NCBI GenBank assembly: GCA_032622095.1
Contig: CP136061.1
Location: 236,363,815 to 236,427,814 of the forward strand
DNA from: Siphonodentalium dalli
Lineage: Eukaryota > Mollusca > Scaphopoda > Gadilida > Siphonodentaliidae
Direction of reading: 5' to 3'
DNA length: 64,000 nt
Shown here: one piece after another, positions 11,981 through 24,922 of the stretch
Layout: every line of letters starts with the position of its first letter
How positions within the stretch are numbered: the stretch's first letter is position 1
Notes under the pieces: model-generated
Told to the model about the DNA's origin: nothing
Database searches by the model: none
What the model saw: only the letters and a program-made list of their open reading frames with translations
Translations under genes and position numbers: made by a program

Positions 11981-12296
11981 ATGTGTGCATGGAAGCTATA
12001 TCTGAATCTGAAACGTATATTGAAGAATGTCATTATTTTGTCATGCATATTTGTTGCTGTGATGAAAGCCAATTCCGCTGAGTTTGAACAGCGAGTTGTG
12101 GCAGATGGGGACCTGGTTACCGGAACTCTGCTTGTCTCTGAAACCGTTTGTGGAACGATAGAATGTGGATCGGCTTGCAGTCTCAAGCAAGGATGTACTA
12201 CGTTCGGTTTCAACTCTCGAACACATCAGTGTCTGCTGTTCAAGGCTGGAACGACTGGAGCCATCCTCACGAAGACGCCGGACTGGGAACTTTTCA
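11981..12296 (+). CDS. Secreted PAN-C-type lectin gene, exon 1
   Basis: The ATG at 11981 opens a signal peptide with a hydrophobic core (VIILSCIFVAVM) and a plausible cleavage after KANS. A PAN/apple-like domain of about 70 residues follows. Its cysteine pattern is VCGTIECGSACSLKQGC, then FGFN and HQCLLF, as in the apple-type modules that precede lectin domains in mollusc secreted proteins. The exon ends in codon phase 1 at a clear donor, TTTTCA|GTGAGTATT. Without splicing the frame would run only to 12337. PAN domains bind proteins or glycans, and with the lectin exons this suggests an extracellular recognition protein. A later ATG (12062) would drop most of the signal peptide, so 11981 is preferred. 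Confidence 0.7.
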
Positions 12297-12885
12297 GTGA
12301 GTATTTTCCTAGACGTGTTTTAACAAAAGTAATTTAGGTATGCTGAACAAAGTTAGCAAAGGTGCCAGTCCGATTTTTGTATCCTTGACCATCAAAATGA
12401 CCGCCAGAATGTCCCAATGATTACCGCTGAACAGAATAAACCACGTAATGCCGATAATCATACAAAAACTGAATGATATACATGGCATCGATATAATTAT
12501 ATACGTTGTGTGTTAAGAATATGGATTTGAATGGCAAAATCTTTAAATGCATGCGTATTTCAAAGTATGCTGGAATTTCGTCGACAATATTGTAATACCT
12601 TTTTAATCCATCAAATGAGTGGAAATATGATAAAATGGATGTTGACTTTCTTGCGTTGCATTGAGATGGAGTTGGTTTTCGTATTCCACACGAAAAGCTA
12701 GACCAGTTTGCATGCATACTCGATGTGGCCGGTGTAGAATGGGCCCACAGCCCCACTACGAGGAAAAGAGAATTCCATCATCTTGCAGCCCGTTTGTCAT
12801 GGGGTGCATCCCGTGATGCGTGTGGTGTATATATAGGAGTACTGGTGGTACTAGTATAACAGGGGAGCTTCAAGTCGGAATCCGT

Positions 12886-15800
12886 ACAAGATACAAGATA
12901 CAAGAATTTATTGCAAAACATCTCAATGGGCAGTTGCAAGATACTGATGAATATCAAAAACATAAATAAGCAATACATAACAAAATTATTATAACAAACA
13001 CAGTTATTATCAACATTCCCTCAACAATTTCTTCAAGTTTTATTATTCCGCCGAAGGAAGAATAGCCGGACTATGTTGCAAACCTTGTTAATTAATTTAA
13101 TATTATCATTTCTCATAATCAGTGCAAATTTATCTGCAACATTCAAATTATTGAATTCACTATCGTGTTTCTCAATTTTGCTGAATAAATAAGATCTTAA
13201 ATCATCGTATGCGTTACTTTCAATGATAAGATGCATTTCAGATTCGACACATGGTACACAGCCGATTTTCTAATGATATTACTGGTTGTCTATGCCTCCC
13301 TTTTTCTATTGCCAATATGTGGTTGCTCACGCGCAATCTAGAAAACATTTCGCGAGCAATTTGTGATCGTGTGTGAATGACATATGGCTCAATTTTGTAT
13401 GCATCTTTAAATATCCTATAGGTTCGTAGTTTATTTCCCTGTCGGTCTATCGTCATTGAATATATCATTGCGAAACACTTCCATGTGTTCTGATTTCAAT
13501 GTCTTATTCATCATCTGTTCACGCTGCCCTGATAATTGGCCTTCGTTATTGATTACAATGTTATAACGCGACAATTGGGTGTGCCATGTTAAACGTAATT
13601 TACAATTCAGAGATTCTTTGTAGCATGCGGATAAGATATTATGGTCATCTACTTTTGATAGTTTTAGCATGTACCTGAAGAGTTGTAAAATGGCATCATT
13701 CGCGATAGGGAAACGGCCTAACTCTGCTCTAGAAGCGTGATTTGAGGCCTTTCTATTCAAACATAGAGCCCGTTTACAAAACTTTAGATGTTTTTGTTCA
13801 CATGGTATGGTATCTCTGAACGGCAAATTAAGGTCAGTTGACCATATCTCACATCCATACAATAAAATAGGCTTAATTAGTTTATCAAATAATTTGCATT
13901 TAATGGCGATAGGTAACACCGGTGTTGTTTTTGTTAAAAAGAACATGGATTTTGATGCTTTTGCGCTCAGATCCTGTATTTTTTTCATTTTTCCATTAGA
14001 TGTGAAAATTAGTCCTAAATATTTATATTCATCCACTACTTCTATTGGCATATCATCAATGTTAAATACAGGACCATGTTTTGTTTTCCTTGAACGAAAT
14101 ATCATACATTTTGTTTTGCTTACATTAACAGATAGTCCATTGTCAAGCGCGTATTGCTCTAACTTCTTAATTCCCGATTGTAAACCTGTCGGTGATTCAG
14201 ATAATATCACCAGATCGTCGGCGAAAAGCAAATGATTGAGGTTATGATCATGAACGTGTACGGGGTCACATGTTTCGTCAAAAATATTAGCTATATCATC
14301 AATGAAAATCTTGAACAACGTATGGGATAGAGAACAGCCTTGACATCTATTGTAGACAATATAGGGGGACCAATTCCCGCCGTTTTAACAGAATAGTAGC
14401 TTGATTTGTAAAAAGAAGTTAACGCGTCATATATATGACCATTAATTCCTACACGTTGCAATTTTTCGAATAACAACGATCTATCAACTGAATCAAATGT
14501 TTTCTGAAAATCAACAAAAGCTGCATATATAGGTTTTTGTTTTCTTTATACCTATTAACGATAGTTCGCAATATAAAAGCGCTATCAATTGTACTCCGAT
14601 TTTTCCTAAATCCGAATTGCTTGTCACTAATTAAGTCATTTGCTTCAAGATAAGAGTTTATTCGTGTGTTTATAACTTTGTTGAATAACTTACCAAAATT
14701 ACTACTTAAAGCAATAGGTCTATAATTGTTAGGGTCATGTCTATTGCCCTTTTTATATATGGTTTTGATTGTTGACTCGCTCCATCATACAGGGTAATGA
14801 CCTGTGTGTAAAACTGTGTTGAAAAATTTTGTGACCTCGTCCAACATAAATGGAATTACTGATTTTAATAATTCATTTGAAATGTTACCTGGTCCACTAG
14901 CTTTGTTATGTTTAAGTTGATACAGGTTATCTAATATCTCGCCTTTAGTTATATCATCATTATTGAAATTTGTCACAACGGTACTTTGTTTCACGGATTG
15001 TAATTGCTTTTCAATTGATTCGATTTTTGGACATAGCAGTTTATCGAAAAATATATTGTTTCATCCGAGTCTAAATTATTAGAGTTTTCCTTCTTCGGTC
15101 GCATATTATTCACGATTCTCCAATATTTCGAGGGGTCACTGGTTTCGAGATTTGATAGCTCGTCAACAATATTTTGGTGGAAAATACGAGATTTTCTGTT
15201 TGTCTCCCGTTTATATGCGTTTATTGCTGTGAAAAATTTCAATGTCAGAAATCTATCATGTGGTTTTCTTTTCATTTCCTCAATGACATTTTCCATTTCT
15301 TTTTTAAGACTTTTGCATTCATTATCGTTTCCGTCTGCACCTATGTTTATTAAGGGAACATACTTTTGTTGATGCATTATTTATTAACTGGAGTATTTCA
15401 TTTAAATCTCGAATCGCCATTTCCGTATCTGTGGGATCTAGCCCGTATGAAGACATTTGGAACTTCATAAGTTTACTTCGCACGTGCGGTTGAAAAACAG
15501 CTTGCTTTGCTCTTTCGCTACTTTCTTTGTACCATTTCGTCTGTGTTGAACACACGTTATACTTATATTTTAGTCGCTTTTTAGTCGGACAAGTTTTACT
15601 GAATTTTATGTGCATTGCCAGCTGGCAATGATCTGAATATTATGTTGGTGATTTGACACAAAAATAGCTTATATCAGACAAATAGCGCTCTTTAATAAGT
15701 ATGTAATCAACGACGCTAGTTCCATTGTAATGGTAACTCGTGAAATTTCCAAGCAAATCATCAAATTTCCTTCCATTCAATATTCGCATTCCGGTCGATT

Positions 15801-16390
15801 GGCACAACCTATCTCTAACTGTATCTAAAATATAGTTTTCAGAAAGTGTGACATGAGAATCATCGTCCTGCCAAACATAGTCCGGTCGTTCACCTGTGCG
15901 TGCGTTGAAACCACCCCATAATAACTAACTGATTAGGCTCAAAACTAGCGATATACTCTTCAATGTTAGTAAAAACAAGTTCTTTCTTATCGTTTGTTTT
16001 CCAATAACTAGAATTTTCTGGTGGAATGTAAACGGATATAAATAAAATATTCTCTTCAATATTGAACATCTTACCATCAAATTCTATTGATAAAGCCACA
16101 TCGTTAATGTATTCAGTACGTTTTAAGAACTTTTCATATTTCAAGCGACAATAGAAAGCTATGCCGCCTCTTGCATTTTTGTGTGTATCGCGACATACTT
16201 CTATACATCTATAGTTAGGCAATTGTATCAATGCAGCATCGTTGTGCCACGTTTCAGTTATTGTAATAAAGTCATAACGATTTAAAACGGCAGTGAATTC
16301 AAGATCTTTTACTTTATTTACAAGACCCTGTGCATTCCACGACGAATAGCACACGATGTGTGTGTCTGAATTGAAAACTTTAAACATCGG
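12886..16390 (-). pseudogene. APE-type non-LTR retrotransposon (LINE), decayed
   Basis: Reading the minus strand from 16387: an AP-endonuclease domain (SSWNAQGLVNK, TETWHNDA, GGIAFYC, VIMG followed after a frameshift by NARTG, and SDHC at about 15620). A linker follows, then the reverse transcriptase (HNKASGPGNISNELL at about 14900, FADDLVIL near 14225, YKYLGLIFTSNGK) and a C-terminal region with NRLCTMCR...EMHLI near 13240, which looks like a Cys/His finger. The 3' end has AATAAA near 12905 and a short tail of repeated TTGTATC units (about 12886-12906). Seven or more frameshifts or stops break the frame, and no ORF1 is visible. It lies antisense inside intron 1. I do not assign a clade. Confidence 0.85.
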
Positions 16391-18264
16391 AATTATATAA
16401 ATATAAGTATTATATAACTATTCCGCGGCCATCAGAGATAGAATAGAATCATAGCAAGATGAGCAATATGACTTGATTCTTTCTCTTTACCAGTTTCCCT
16501 TTACTAATTAAACTACTACTTTTGATACAGTGCAGATTTATTTACATAATAGATTGCCACTTGACAGAAAGATCTTATGGGCATAATGTTTATGTGGCTG
16601 ACCAATAGAGTAGAAATGGCTATAATTAATATAACATTTAAATAGTTATAACTGATGACTATCAGACAACAAATTACCTACATGAGACCTGGTAGAGAAA
16701 GAAATAATTATGTAAAATGGTTTGGAGAGAATGTTTGGGAAACTAAGAAGCTAAGTTTCAAGCATTATGAAAACATTTGAAGACATGTTTAAGGAGATAC
16801 ATTTGAATACAGAAGAACGTACAAACTAGGGCTTGGTCACATTAGGACGGCCATATCACGTGAGACATCGACCTCCCGATACGGCTTAGTCCATGGTTCA
16901 CATCGGTCCTACATCTCTTCAATGCGGGTGGTTGAGTTGACCCACCTCAATCAATATGATAGTCACCCGTCCCCGCAGTGTTTCAGATTGAATTTATGTT
17001 ATCGGTTGTATTGTATTGTTTTCTTGATTGTTCCAGATTTGTTTCTGGACATCCCCTATCTTTTCAGGTTTCTTTGAATTACGTTTTGCTGATTGTCGAG
17101 TGCTTAATTCTAGTATTCTTTCGCGTCTGTGAGGTTATAATATGCAGTGACTAAATGGGTCACTGCTTCAGCTATATTACCAAGGGGGGTCAATGTGCAA
17201 CGTCATGTTTATTATAGGCCGAGAACAACACGCTTCATGTTTCACGTTCACGCACAACCGAAAATCAATTTAAGACCGAAAATGAAACAATTTACATATC
17301 GAAAACTAAACAAAACGCAGAACCAGCTTTACATATATATCGTATTGAGCTGAGCCTCAACCAGGCTGTCTGGTGACGGCTTTAGAAACAATAGGTAGGA
17401 AGCTTGGATGATGTATATATGTAACCTCCAACGCAAGAAGCGCAATTACGACACGATAATGTGGGGAATATCTATATGAATGTTTAGTACAGTGAACTCG
17501 ATAGACGCATTCTCATGTAACAATTAATACACAAAGAAAAGGTTGGAATTATGCGTCGTGTAAGATACATGATCTTGATGAAAGACATGTCACTTACTCC
17601 AACGCGAAGAAATATCGGATAGTTTATATTAAATCTTTTATCAGGTTAAAAACTATTTGAAAATCTATACAAGGAAGTATTTTTCCGACATCGTGTGCGT
17701 AAAATGTCATAAATTATTGTAGATTATCCATTCGGCAGCGCAAAACGGCCACTAATTTGGTGCCGCGATATTTCGCAGAGGGCGGAGTTATACACGTACT
17801 CCGGTGGTACTATCATTTTATCTAATCTTGAATGATTGGGTTAACCGTTATCTGACAGGACGTGAAATTTAATATGGCAGAACAAAGTGGCAACTGATAT
17901 TTGACATGTCTGTCCGTTCTGGCAAATGCATAATCACATTTTATTTTTATTTTAAATATCAAAATATTGTAATTATCTCGGTATTAAAAACGATATATTT
18001 TCCAGTGAATTATCAGAACAATCTAATCCTATTTTCACCTAATATGCCAACTGCATGCTGTCGACTCAAACAACGAATCGCCAACAGTTTGTTGGCAGTT
18101 ATGACCAGTTATATTATCATAGGAGTGGGGGTAAACTGGTGATAGTCACCCCTTTCGCCACATCCCTATATAAGTCGAGCTAACCAAAATATAGATAATG
18201 TCAAGAAAAAATCCAACGAGTAGACAAGACAAGACAAAACTAAAAAAAAACAGATCATAACATT
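16391..18264. other. Intron 1 sequence without recognised genes
   Basis: AT-rich, with several short frames on both strands and no domain or repeat I can name. A more GC-balanced patch at about 16830-16985 (GGTCACATTAGGACGGCC and following) may be a short interspersed element, but no A/B boxes are clear. Confidence 0.35.
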
Positions 18265-18425
18265 TTGATGAGTAAATGTCGCATGTTTCGTTGCGCGACG
18301 GAAAACGCGATATTCCATAATTTCGTGCATTATTTGTCGCGCGACGAGAGCCACAATATATACGACATAATGTCGCATGTTTTGTCGCGCGAACCAATAG
18401 TATTCCATAACATCCTGCATGCTTG
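18265..18425. repeat. Two-copy repeat rich in TCGCGCGAC
   Basis: 'ATGTCGCATGTTTCGTTGCGCGAC...ATTCCATAA' at about 18276 recurs as 'ATGTCGCATGTTTTGTCGCGCGAAC...ATTCCATAA' at about 18370. The unit is about 94 bp, with a partial copy between them. It lies inside intron 1. Confidence 0.6.
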
Positions 18426-18718
18426 CGTCCTAGACGCGCGTTGTTTTTGTGTTTGTTTTGTTTTTGTTTTTGTGCACGCATCCAGTCAAGAATGTCAATA
18501 TGCACAGTTCCGCTAAAGAATGATACTGAAAGTAGTCAGCACAAACTAATGAATTTCACAGTTAATCATATTACACTTACTGAATCTTTTTTAAAACCGA
18601 CGCATCTATATTACAATTTCTGAATCATTGCATCCCTTTAAACAAAATTATTATTTCAAGTTAGCGTTCGTTTACTCCAAACGAGTTGGATTTATATATA
18701 GCCATACCTTACCCACAG

Positions 18719-18892
18719 GGCGGACATGTCGGGGAGGGCATATTGTGGACAACAGATGCATGATTGTCAACACAGGGAAGCTCGATTGGCACGAGGCTCA
18801 AAACCATTGTGAGGAGATCGGGGGAAGACTGGCTCTGGTGGACTCACAGGCGACCCTTGACGCCATTATGGAAATTCTGACAGACCTGGGAG
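18719..18892 (+). CDS. PAN-C-type lectin gene, exon 2 (N-terminal half of lectin domain)
   Basis: This 58-codon exon has an acceptor TTACCCACAG at 18709-18718 and a donor GAG|GTATGT at 18892/18893. It enters and leaves in phase 1. It encodes the start of a long-form C-type lectin domain: the first cysteine pair (TCRGG...NRC), the LDWHEAQNHC helix with the conserved Trp and Cys, and GGRLALVDS followed by the second helix (TLDAIMEILTDLG). The preceding sequence in the same frame back to 18628 is intronic and starts with TTG, so it is not used. It joins exon 1 in phase. Confidence 0.8.
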
Positions 18893-19471
18893 GTATGTGT
18901 TCTGGAAGTAGCAATAAGTTAGACCACGGATACTTGGCACCGTGCAGCTATATAAACACCTCAACATAAGTAGGCCTAAGTTCCATTGACCAGGACATTA
19001 CGATCGAAATAAATAACTTTTTATGGCTTAATATAGGCACATAATATATCCCATCTTCAGTTTTATCCATATTGTATTGACAAAATAGCTATTTTTTGTC
19101 TTGACGTTGTTGCTGTAGGCGTGGATCAGAAGAGATAGGCCATCATTATTAAAGACTTGAGGGACGAAAAGCTTAGTTCTTCGTATAACCCCGTGTGACG
19201 CCATGCGTTGTGGACCTATGTACATACATGCATATTCCATGTGAATAAAGCATATCTCATATCGCACCCTGTCCTCAATGTAACGAATAGACACTGGATT
19301 TAATACTGCAATGAGGCTGCCAGTCTCTTTTGAGGTAGATTAGGAATGCCATAACGTTTATTGTCATTATCTATGGAGGGTAAAAAGGGTCATAATTATA
19401 ATATAGTATTCCAATTCTCAATTTTATATTTTAATTTCAATTCAATTCTTATTCAGTTTTATACGTATATA

Positions 19472-20688
19472 CAGGGATGTGGCTAGAGGGGGGTGTGGGG
19501 GTGTCTCACCCCCCCCCCCAGCAGAGAGCTATATTTTCAATAGTTGGAAATTTCATACCTGCCACAACGAAATTTCACACCAACAATAGGTTGAAAATGT
19601 TCTTGTAGTTTGATTATAAAACAATTTATTGGGGGAATTTATTGTTTTTCGACCAATATTTGCATATGTTCCTATTTTTGGTCAAAATTTTTGACAGAAA
19701 TGGTCATCAGTTGGAAATTTTCCAACCTTAGGGGGGTGACAGGTTGGAAATTTCCAACACTTGGAAAGCTTGTGTCCTGGTCTCTCCCCCGTGGCCAGTC
19801 AAAAACTTCTAGTTAATTTAAGAAAACAATATTGTCATACAATTGGTCAACATTGTCATTGGAATTGTCATCAGTTGGAAAATTTCCAACCTAAGTGGGG
19901 GTGTAGGGTTTGAAATTTCGAACAGTAGGAAGGCTTGAGGCTAGTCTAGATGTTAGGATTTTGCGATTTTCTTGTTCAGATTTCAAAATTTTCGCACACC
20001 GGGCCGAACCATGGTCGGCCCGGTGTGTCATTGCCCCATTCACATGGCCAATACAAAACTGCTAATTAGTTTAGCAAAACAATATTTTACTACATTTGGT
20101 CAAACTTGTAGACATAAATGGTCATCAGTTGAAGAATTTTCCAACCTGAGGGGGAGTATGAGGTTTGAAATTTCCAACACTAGGAAAGCTTCAGTTGAGG
20201 CCAGTCTTGATGCTAGGATTTGCGATTTTCTTGTATAGTTTTCAAAATTTTCTCACACCGGGCCGAACAACCATGGTCGGCCCGGTGTTTCCTGGTCTGT
20301 TGTCGGTAGCTGTGTGCATTTGTCTGGAATTAGATCACTAGTTGTTTTTTGGGGGGCAATTTTCAGGTTAAAATATCTTAATGTTCTCATACTGGGAAAA
20401 TAGAAGCATGGCTTATGAATATATAGGAAATTAGGCCTGAGCATGAGGTACAAGGAGGGGTGCAAATGGAAATATGCAAAAAGTTGTGTTGGTACGATTC
20501 CGACTCAAGGGGGGTGCAAATGGAATTATGCAAAAAGTTGTGTCGGTGTGATTCCGACTCAATGGGGGGGGTGCAAATGGAATTATACAAAAAGGTGTGA
20601 TTGCGACTCAAGGGGGGGGGTGCAGTTGGAAATTCCCAAGGTGGACACCCCCCCCCCCCCCAGCGGAGACCCTCTAGCCACATCCCTG
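19472..20688. mobile_element. Non-autonomous hAT-type DNA transposon (1.2 kb)
   Basis: Terminal inverted repeats start CAGGGATGTGGCTAGAGGG (left) and end CCCTCTAGCCACATCCCTG (right, allowing one mismatch). The flanks carry a perfect 8-bp duplication, CGTATATA, at 19464-19471 and 20689-20696, which together with the CAGGG end is the hAT signature. There is no transposase. The interior holds three roughly 200-bp blocks built on 'TCAGTTGGAAAnTTTCCAACCT', two hairpins of CACCGGGCCGAACCATGG (about 19997 and 20256), and a roughly 55-bp tandem repeat (20445-20640) with GTGCAAATGGAATTATGCAAAAAG-type units. Confidence 0.9.
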
Positions 20689-20696
20689 CGTATATA

Positions 20697-21501
20697 TAAT
20701 TCATTATTTTAAGCTTCATTGTGCTTTTATATTCTTATACATTTCACTTTTTTATAACTCATTTTTATCTTGCAATTTTATTCTTAATTTATAAATCGTG
20801 GTTTGTTTCAAACGACATTCACTTCTTAACAAACAAAATAATATTTATCTTCTTCAGAATCTAAGTATGCCTATAGAGGGCGGGAACTCAGAGTATGAGC
20901 CTGTTAATTAACAACAAACACTCTATAGTTCAGATTCGAATGGGCTGTTTATTGTTATAAACGTAAACAACAAATAATCAACGTGAACAAAATATATTGT
21001 CAAGAAGGTGGAGGCCAATAATCGCTCACCCACATGCTATTATGTCACTGTACTCAATAAACATATACCTAGCACCAATAAACTAGCTATTGCATTAATA
21101 ATAATGGTCAGATATATGAAGCTATAATAAAAAGTTGTGAATTTCGAGAGAACAGATTCGAAAATAAAATTGATTATTTTATAATCAAGGTTATCTAACA
21201 CAAAACAAATAAAAAGTAACATTTGAAGATTAGTAAGCATTGTTGAGAACTACCACAAATAAAACAAGAGCTTTTTATTATAAAATAAAAACCAAATTTG
21301 AAATAAAACGGGAGTTCGATCACAATTGGAAGGTGTTTAGCCTATACCTACAAGCATACCGACTACCACATCTGAAGCCATCAAAATGGAACTGAATATA
21401 TACATTTATACGAAAATAGAAGATGATTAAGAAAATAAACTACATGGCATAAGACCATGATCTATCCACATGTGCTTTACATGGATTAATGTGTTAACAT
21501 A
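20697..21501. other. Intron 2 sequence, nothing recognised
   Basis: Strongly AT-rich, with only short low-complexity frames. No repeat or gene identified. Confidence 0.35.
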
Positions 21502-22080
21502 TAGACCGGCCCAGATTAGGGTTGTATCACACGAAAGGGTAGAAATTTTCACGCTATCTCCAATTGCCTTGTCCCATGGGGGTTCCAAAACAGTGAGGTA
21601 TCCAGGGCGGAGCAGGTGGAAATATATTTTTTTAAATTTTAGTGCTTTTGACCTGCAAATTTCAGTATAATCAGGAAAACGAATAAAATAAGACAAATGT
21701 CGAATAAAATATACTTGAATATCAAATATGTATTATATCTGGGTTGCTTAACATTAAGGATGGGCAACAAATGATAATCTCCAACAATGTTTTTGAAAAA
21801 ATGCACGAAAATTCAAAATAAATTGTAATGCTCTTTCAAAAATGTTTTCCAGAAGATTTCCGATAAAAACAATTTGTTTTATAAAGCTCTGTGGTGAATA
21901 AAAATTTTGAGCATTATATACCTAATTTCCTAATATCAGCATCACAAGCACTAATATCCTACAACCGAAGTTATTTCCAAAAATGTAATCCTCCCCCTAA
22001 AACTGAATTTCTATCTGAAAATACCTGTCAAGTCAGAATAGCCCGTTTTCTTTCCTTTGTGTTAACCAATTCAGAGTCTG

Positions 22081-22121
<41 letters not shown>

Positions 22122-22906
22122 GAACTAACATGTGTCTGCAGGGGTTTATGTTATGAGAGCGTCTATTGTTTTTAAATATTTGATTTTTTTTTTGTAAATT
22201 AGCTAAAAATATATATTATTTTTAAGTGAACATTTCTTATGGCTACAGCTGCACGACATGCACCAATATAAGCAGAAATTCATCCCCAATACAGACATGG
22301 AATGCTATAATTAAATACCAGACCAGAATTAAGAAATAACGTAATACTTAACCCTACCCCAAGATAGTGTTATTAATGCTTACAATGAAGGTCATTCATA
22401 CTGGGTCATACCATAAATTGCAATAGTACTGCCCACGGATTATGAAATCTCATCTTCACTGTTAATGTCAATTTCATCAAATGTGATGGCATCAGTCGAT
22501 TTCTGAAACATCTTCATGGAAGAATGGTTCAAACAACTCAGGTTGCCTATCGACCGTCCACCCATGAAGTGCTACATCGGGAATGGTTGATTTGACAACG
22601 GTTGCAAGTCTCCACTGGTTTGATATCACGTTGGCTCGTTTGAGTGTATAATTAACGATTCCCCACATGGTGGAAGTACAGACAGATCAACTACCTTCTA
22701 CTCATTCTCGTACTTCTGCAAGAACATTATCCACCTAGCTTGATTCACTTTTCGCGAACGTTGACCATATAAGGCACATGTTAACTCCATGAGTATAGTA
22801 AGTGTGTCACTGTCCAAAACCCAATTCGTTCCTAAATAAGCCATGACTTCCATATAATTTGATCATCTTTCCAGCAACTTCTAGAATAGCTTTTTCCTTT
22901 TCGGAA
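21502..22906 (-). mobile_element. Left arm of a 5-kb inverted pair, with transposon-protein C-terminus
   Basis: The whole arm is the reverse complement, with divergence, of 24923-26447. Outer ends match at TAGACCGGCCCAGAT and inner ends at TTTTCGGAA. Read on the minus strand from 22906 to about 22440, a broken frame gives VNQARWIMF, then LPPCGESL, RANVISNQWRLA, ALHGW and FEPFFHEDVSEI, ending TFDEID...EIS. This resembles the C-terminal signature (NeaR..F...LPP..dsL..H..RaNy...W...hGW) of an uncharacterised transposon-associated protein I have seen in metazoan genomes. The family name is unknown to me. The outer 900 bp would be 3' untranslated sequence. A (TA)n run lies at 22084-22123. Confidence 0.65.
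22084..22123. repeat. (AT)n microsatellite
   Basis: About 20 uninterrupted AT units, absent from the corresponding place in the right arm. Confidence 0.9.
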
Positions 22907-24922
22907 GGTAATCATTACCTGTGAAGGAATGGAACCCAATAAGTGCATTATTCTGTATATTCGACATCTCCATATCACCGACTTGAATCACCTGCCCATT
23001 AGCATAACAATTTAACAACTATTATTAGGGGAAATCGTTTAAGGTTTCTTTCATTGTGTATAAACCCCATCAAGATGGAGAACTCGCTGACACGACCTCT
23101 CTATCGATTAATATATCATTGAGTTATTGTGGAAAGCGATAGACACCCAAGGTACACAAGTACACCTCACAAAGTACCATACAGTCACTCCATATATACA
23201 CATAAACAGCACACAAATGACAAGATAGTCACTCACTCGATACATATACACCTGACCCATGACCATATAATCACTCCATGTATACCTGTTCACCACTTTC
23301 GTGATCATAAGTCAATCCTTGTACACCTATTCATCTCACCATTTACCAGACGGTCACTCCCGTATACCTATCCTCCACACCCATGTCCAAATAGCCATTC
23401 AAGATATACATATACATATATATCTCACCATGACCATAGAGTCACTCCAGGTATAGATATGCACGTCACATATGACCATATAGCCACTGGATTTATAAAT
23501 ATACCCTCACACAAGACCAGATATTGCCACTCTTGAGTACACCGTACACCACACACATGACCAGACAGCCATAAGTCACCATGCAGACACACCAGGTATA
23601 CAGGCCACATTGGGTGCACATGCACTGGGTACTCATAACCATGTAACAGACACTCCATGTATACCTATTCACATCACACATGACCATACAGTCACTCCGT
23701 GTATAAATATACACCACACCATGGACACAACATTCATGAACATATAGTCAATCAGTGTATACACATTCACATCATTCATGACCATACAATAACTCCCTGT
23801 ATATATATTCACCTCACATATGATCATACAATAACTCCCTGGTTGCCCTCTTGACCACCACTCTGTATCAAGTTGATCATTTTTTATTCTAATGGGCCAG
23901 AATAGCCACAGACTATGTTTCATCTCAGTTCCGTTTCAAAGTTCTGCCCATTTATTAAAAAATATATATAGCCAGTGTCTCAAAAGAGGTTCTCGGAAAA
24001 ATTCCATAATGCAGCTTTAAAATGAATTTGTCATGACCCATAAGGGAATGGGACAACCTGAATAGAACGACTAGTAGTCAGTTGATTAACTAGCATGTAT
24101 AATAACCAAGTGAATCTATCTTTGCTACCTTTCCGGAACAGCAGAAATAGTGTTCGGGATATATGTAAAAAAAAAAAAACATCTTGAGTAATTTGGTCTT
24201 TTAAAGGCACGTGAGGCCTTAGTTGTCGAAAATATTCATATTTGTTCCAATCACCGTAAACAGAAAAACATTAAAACGCATACAGTTTCGTTCATATATA
24301 CCATGACCATCGCGTAAACAGCATGTTATCATAAAGATTTACTATATTTTACCTAAACAAGAGCCTGATTGTGTTACAGAAGACAACACAATGCTGCTGG
24401 CTAATCACACACAAATGGCATAAACGCTCTTTATTCGTTCCATATCAGGAATTCACCCACAAAGAACGCTCTTTATGTTTACCATCATAATATAAACAAA
24501 CACCAGAAAAGTTACCTTTTCTGCTTTTGTTTACATAACAATGGTCAAAAATATGACAATAACATACTGTTTATGTGATATTTCTTATTTGTATACGGAC
24601 AAAGTCTGTCTACATTCTGTTGTTCTTTCTGTTTGTGGCGGTTTTTGACGGGTGGAAATATTTTCACAGGATACCCACCGCCAAGGCCAACCGTACCTTT
24701 AACATCGCAGTGTGACACATCTAAGATAGATCAAAATAATAAACACCTTTCATATCAAAGATAGTTTACATTTTACTTTTTTTTAAATCTGGTATTATCA
24801 GCGGTGAAAATAGTAAAAATGTATAGAAGGCACAATAGCCAATTTTGTACATCAAACACACTTGTAAGCGATTGCATGGCACGCTGGGCAATATCTACCA
24901 TTTGCCATATTTTGGCGGCCAT
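22907..24922. other. Spacer of the inverted pair, with a minisatellite
   Basis: About 2.0 kb separates the two arms. No coding sequence is recognised. The right part contains a stem of GGCGGTnnnnGACGGGTGG with CCCACCGCC at about 24636-24683 and two 'AACGCTCTTTAT' blocks (about 24424 and 24464). Confidence 0.45.
23130..23835. repeat. Minisatellite, about 45-bp unit, roughly 15 copies
   Basis: Units follow the pattern 'CACATGACCATACAGTCACT' then 'CC(A/G)TGTATACnTATTCACC'. Copies are clearly diverged from each other. Several minus- and plus-strand frames of 70-135 codons here are translations of the repeat and not genes. Confidence 0.85.

Larger units (their letters stand above)
12297..18718 (+). 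other. Intron 1 of the PAN-C-type lectin gene
   Basis: Phase-1 intron with GTGAGT donor and TTACCCACAG acceptor, about 6.4 kb. It contains the decayed LINE at 12886-16390. The rest (12297-12885 and 16391-18718) has no recognised gene. A 111-codon minus frame at 12421-12756 lacks any domain. Confidence 0.6.

Noticed and set aside
18628-18718. Extension of lectin exon 2 upstream to 18628
   Set aside because: The frame opens with TTG. The sequence has no lectin character, and the TTACCCACAG acceptor fits the phase of exon 1.
21891-22175. 94-codon ORF with an alternating Tyr-Ile run
   Set aside because: The run is the (TA)n microsatellite. The frame lies in the presumed 3' untranslated part of the inverted arm.
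23129-23923. Several 70-135-codon frames on both strands
   Set aside because: They are translations of the 45-bp minisatellite in different frames.
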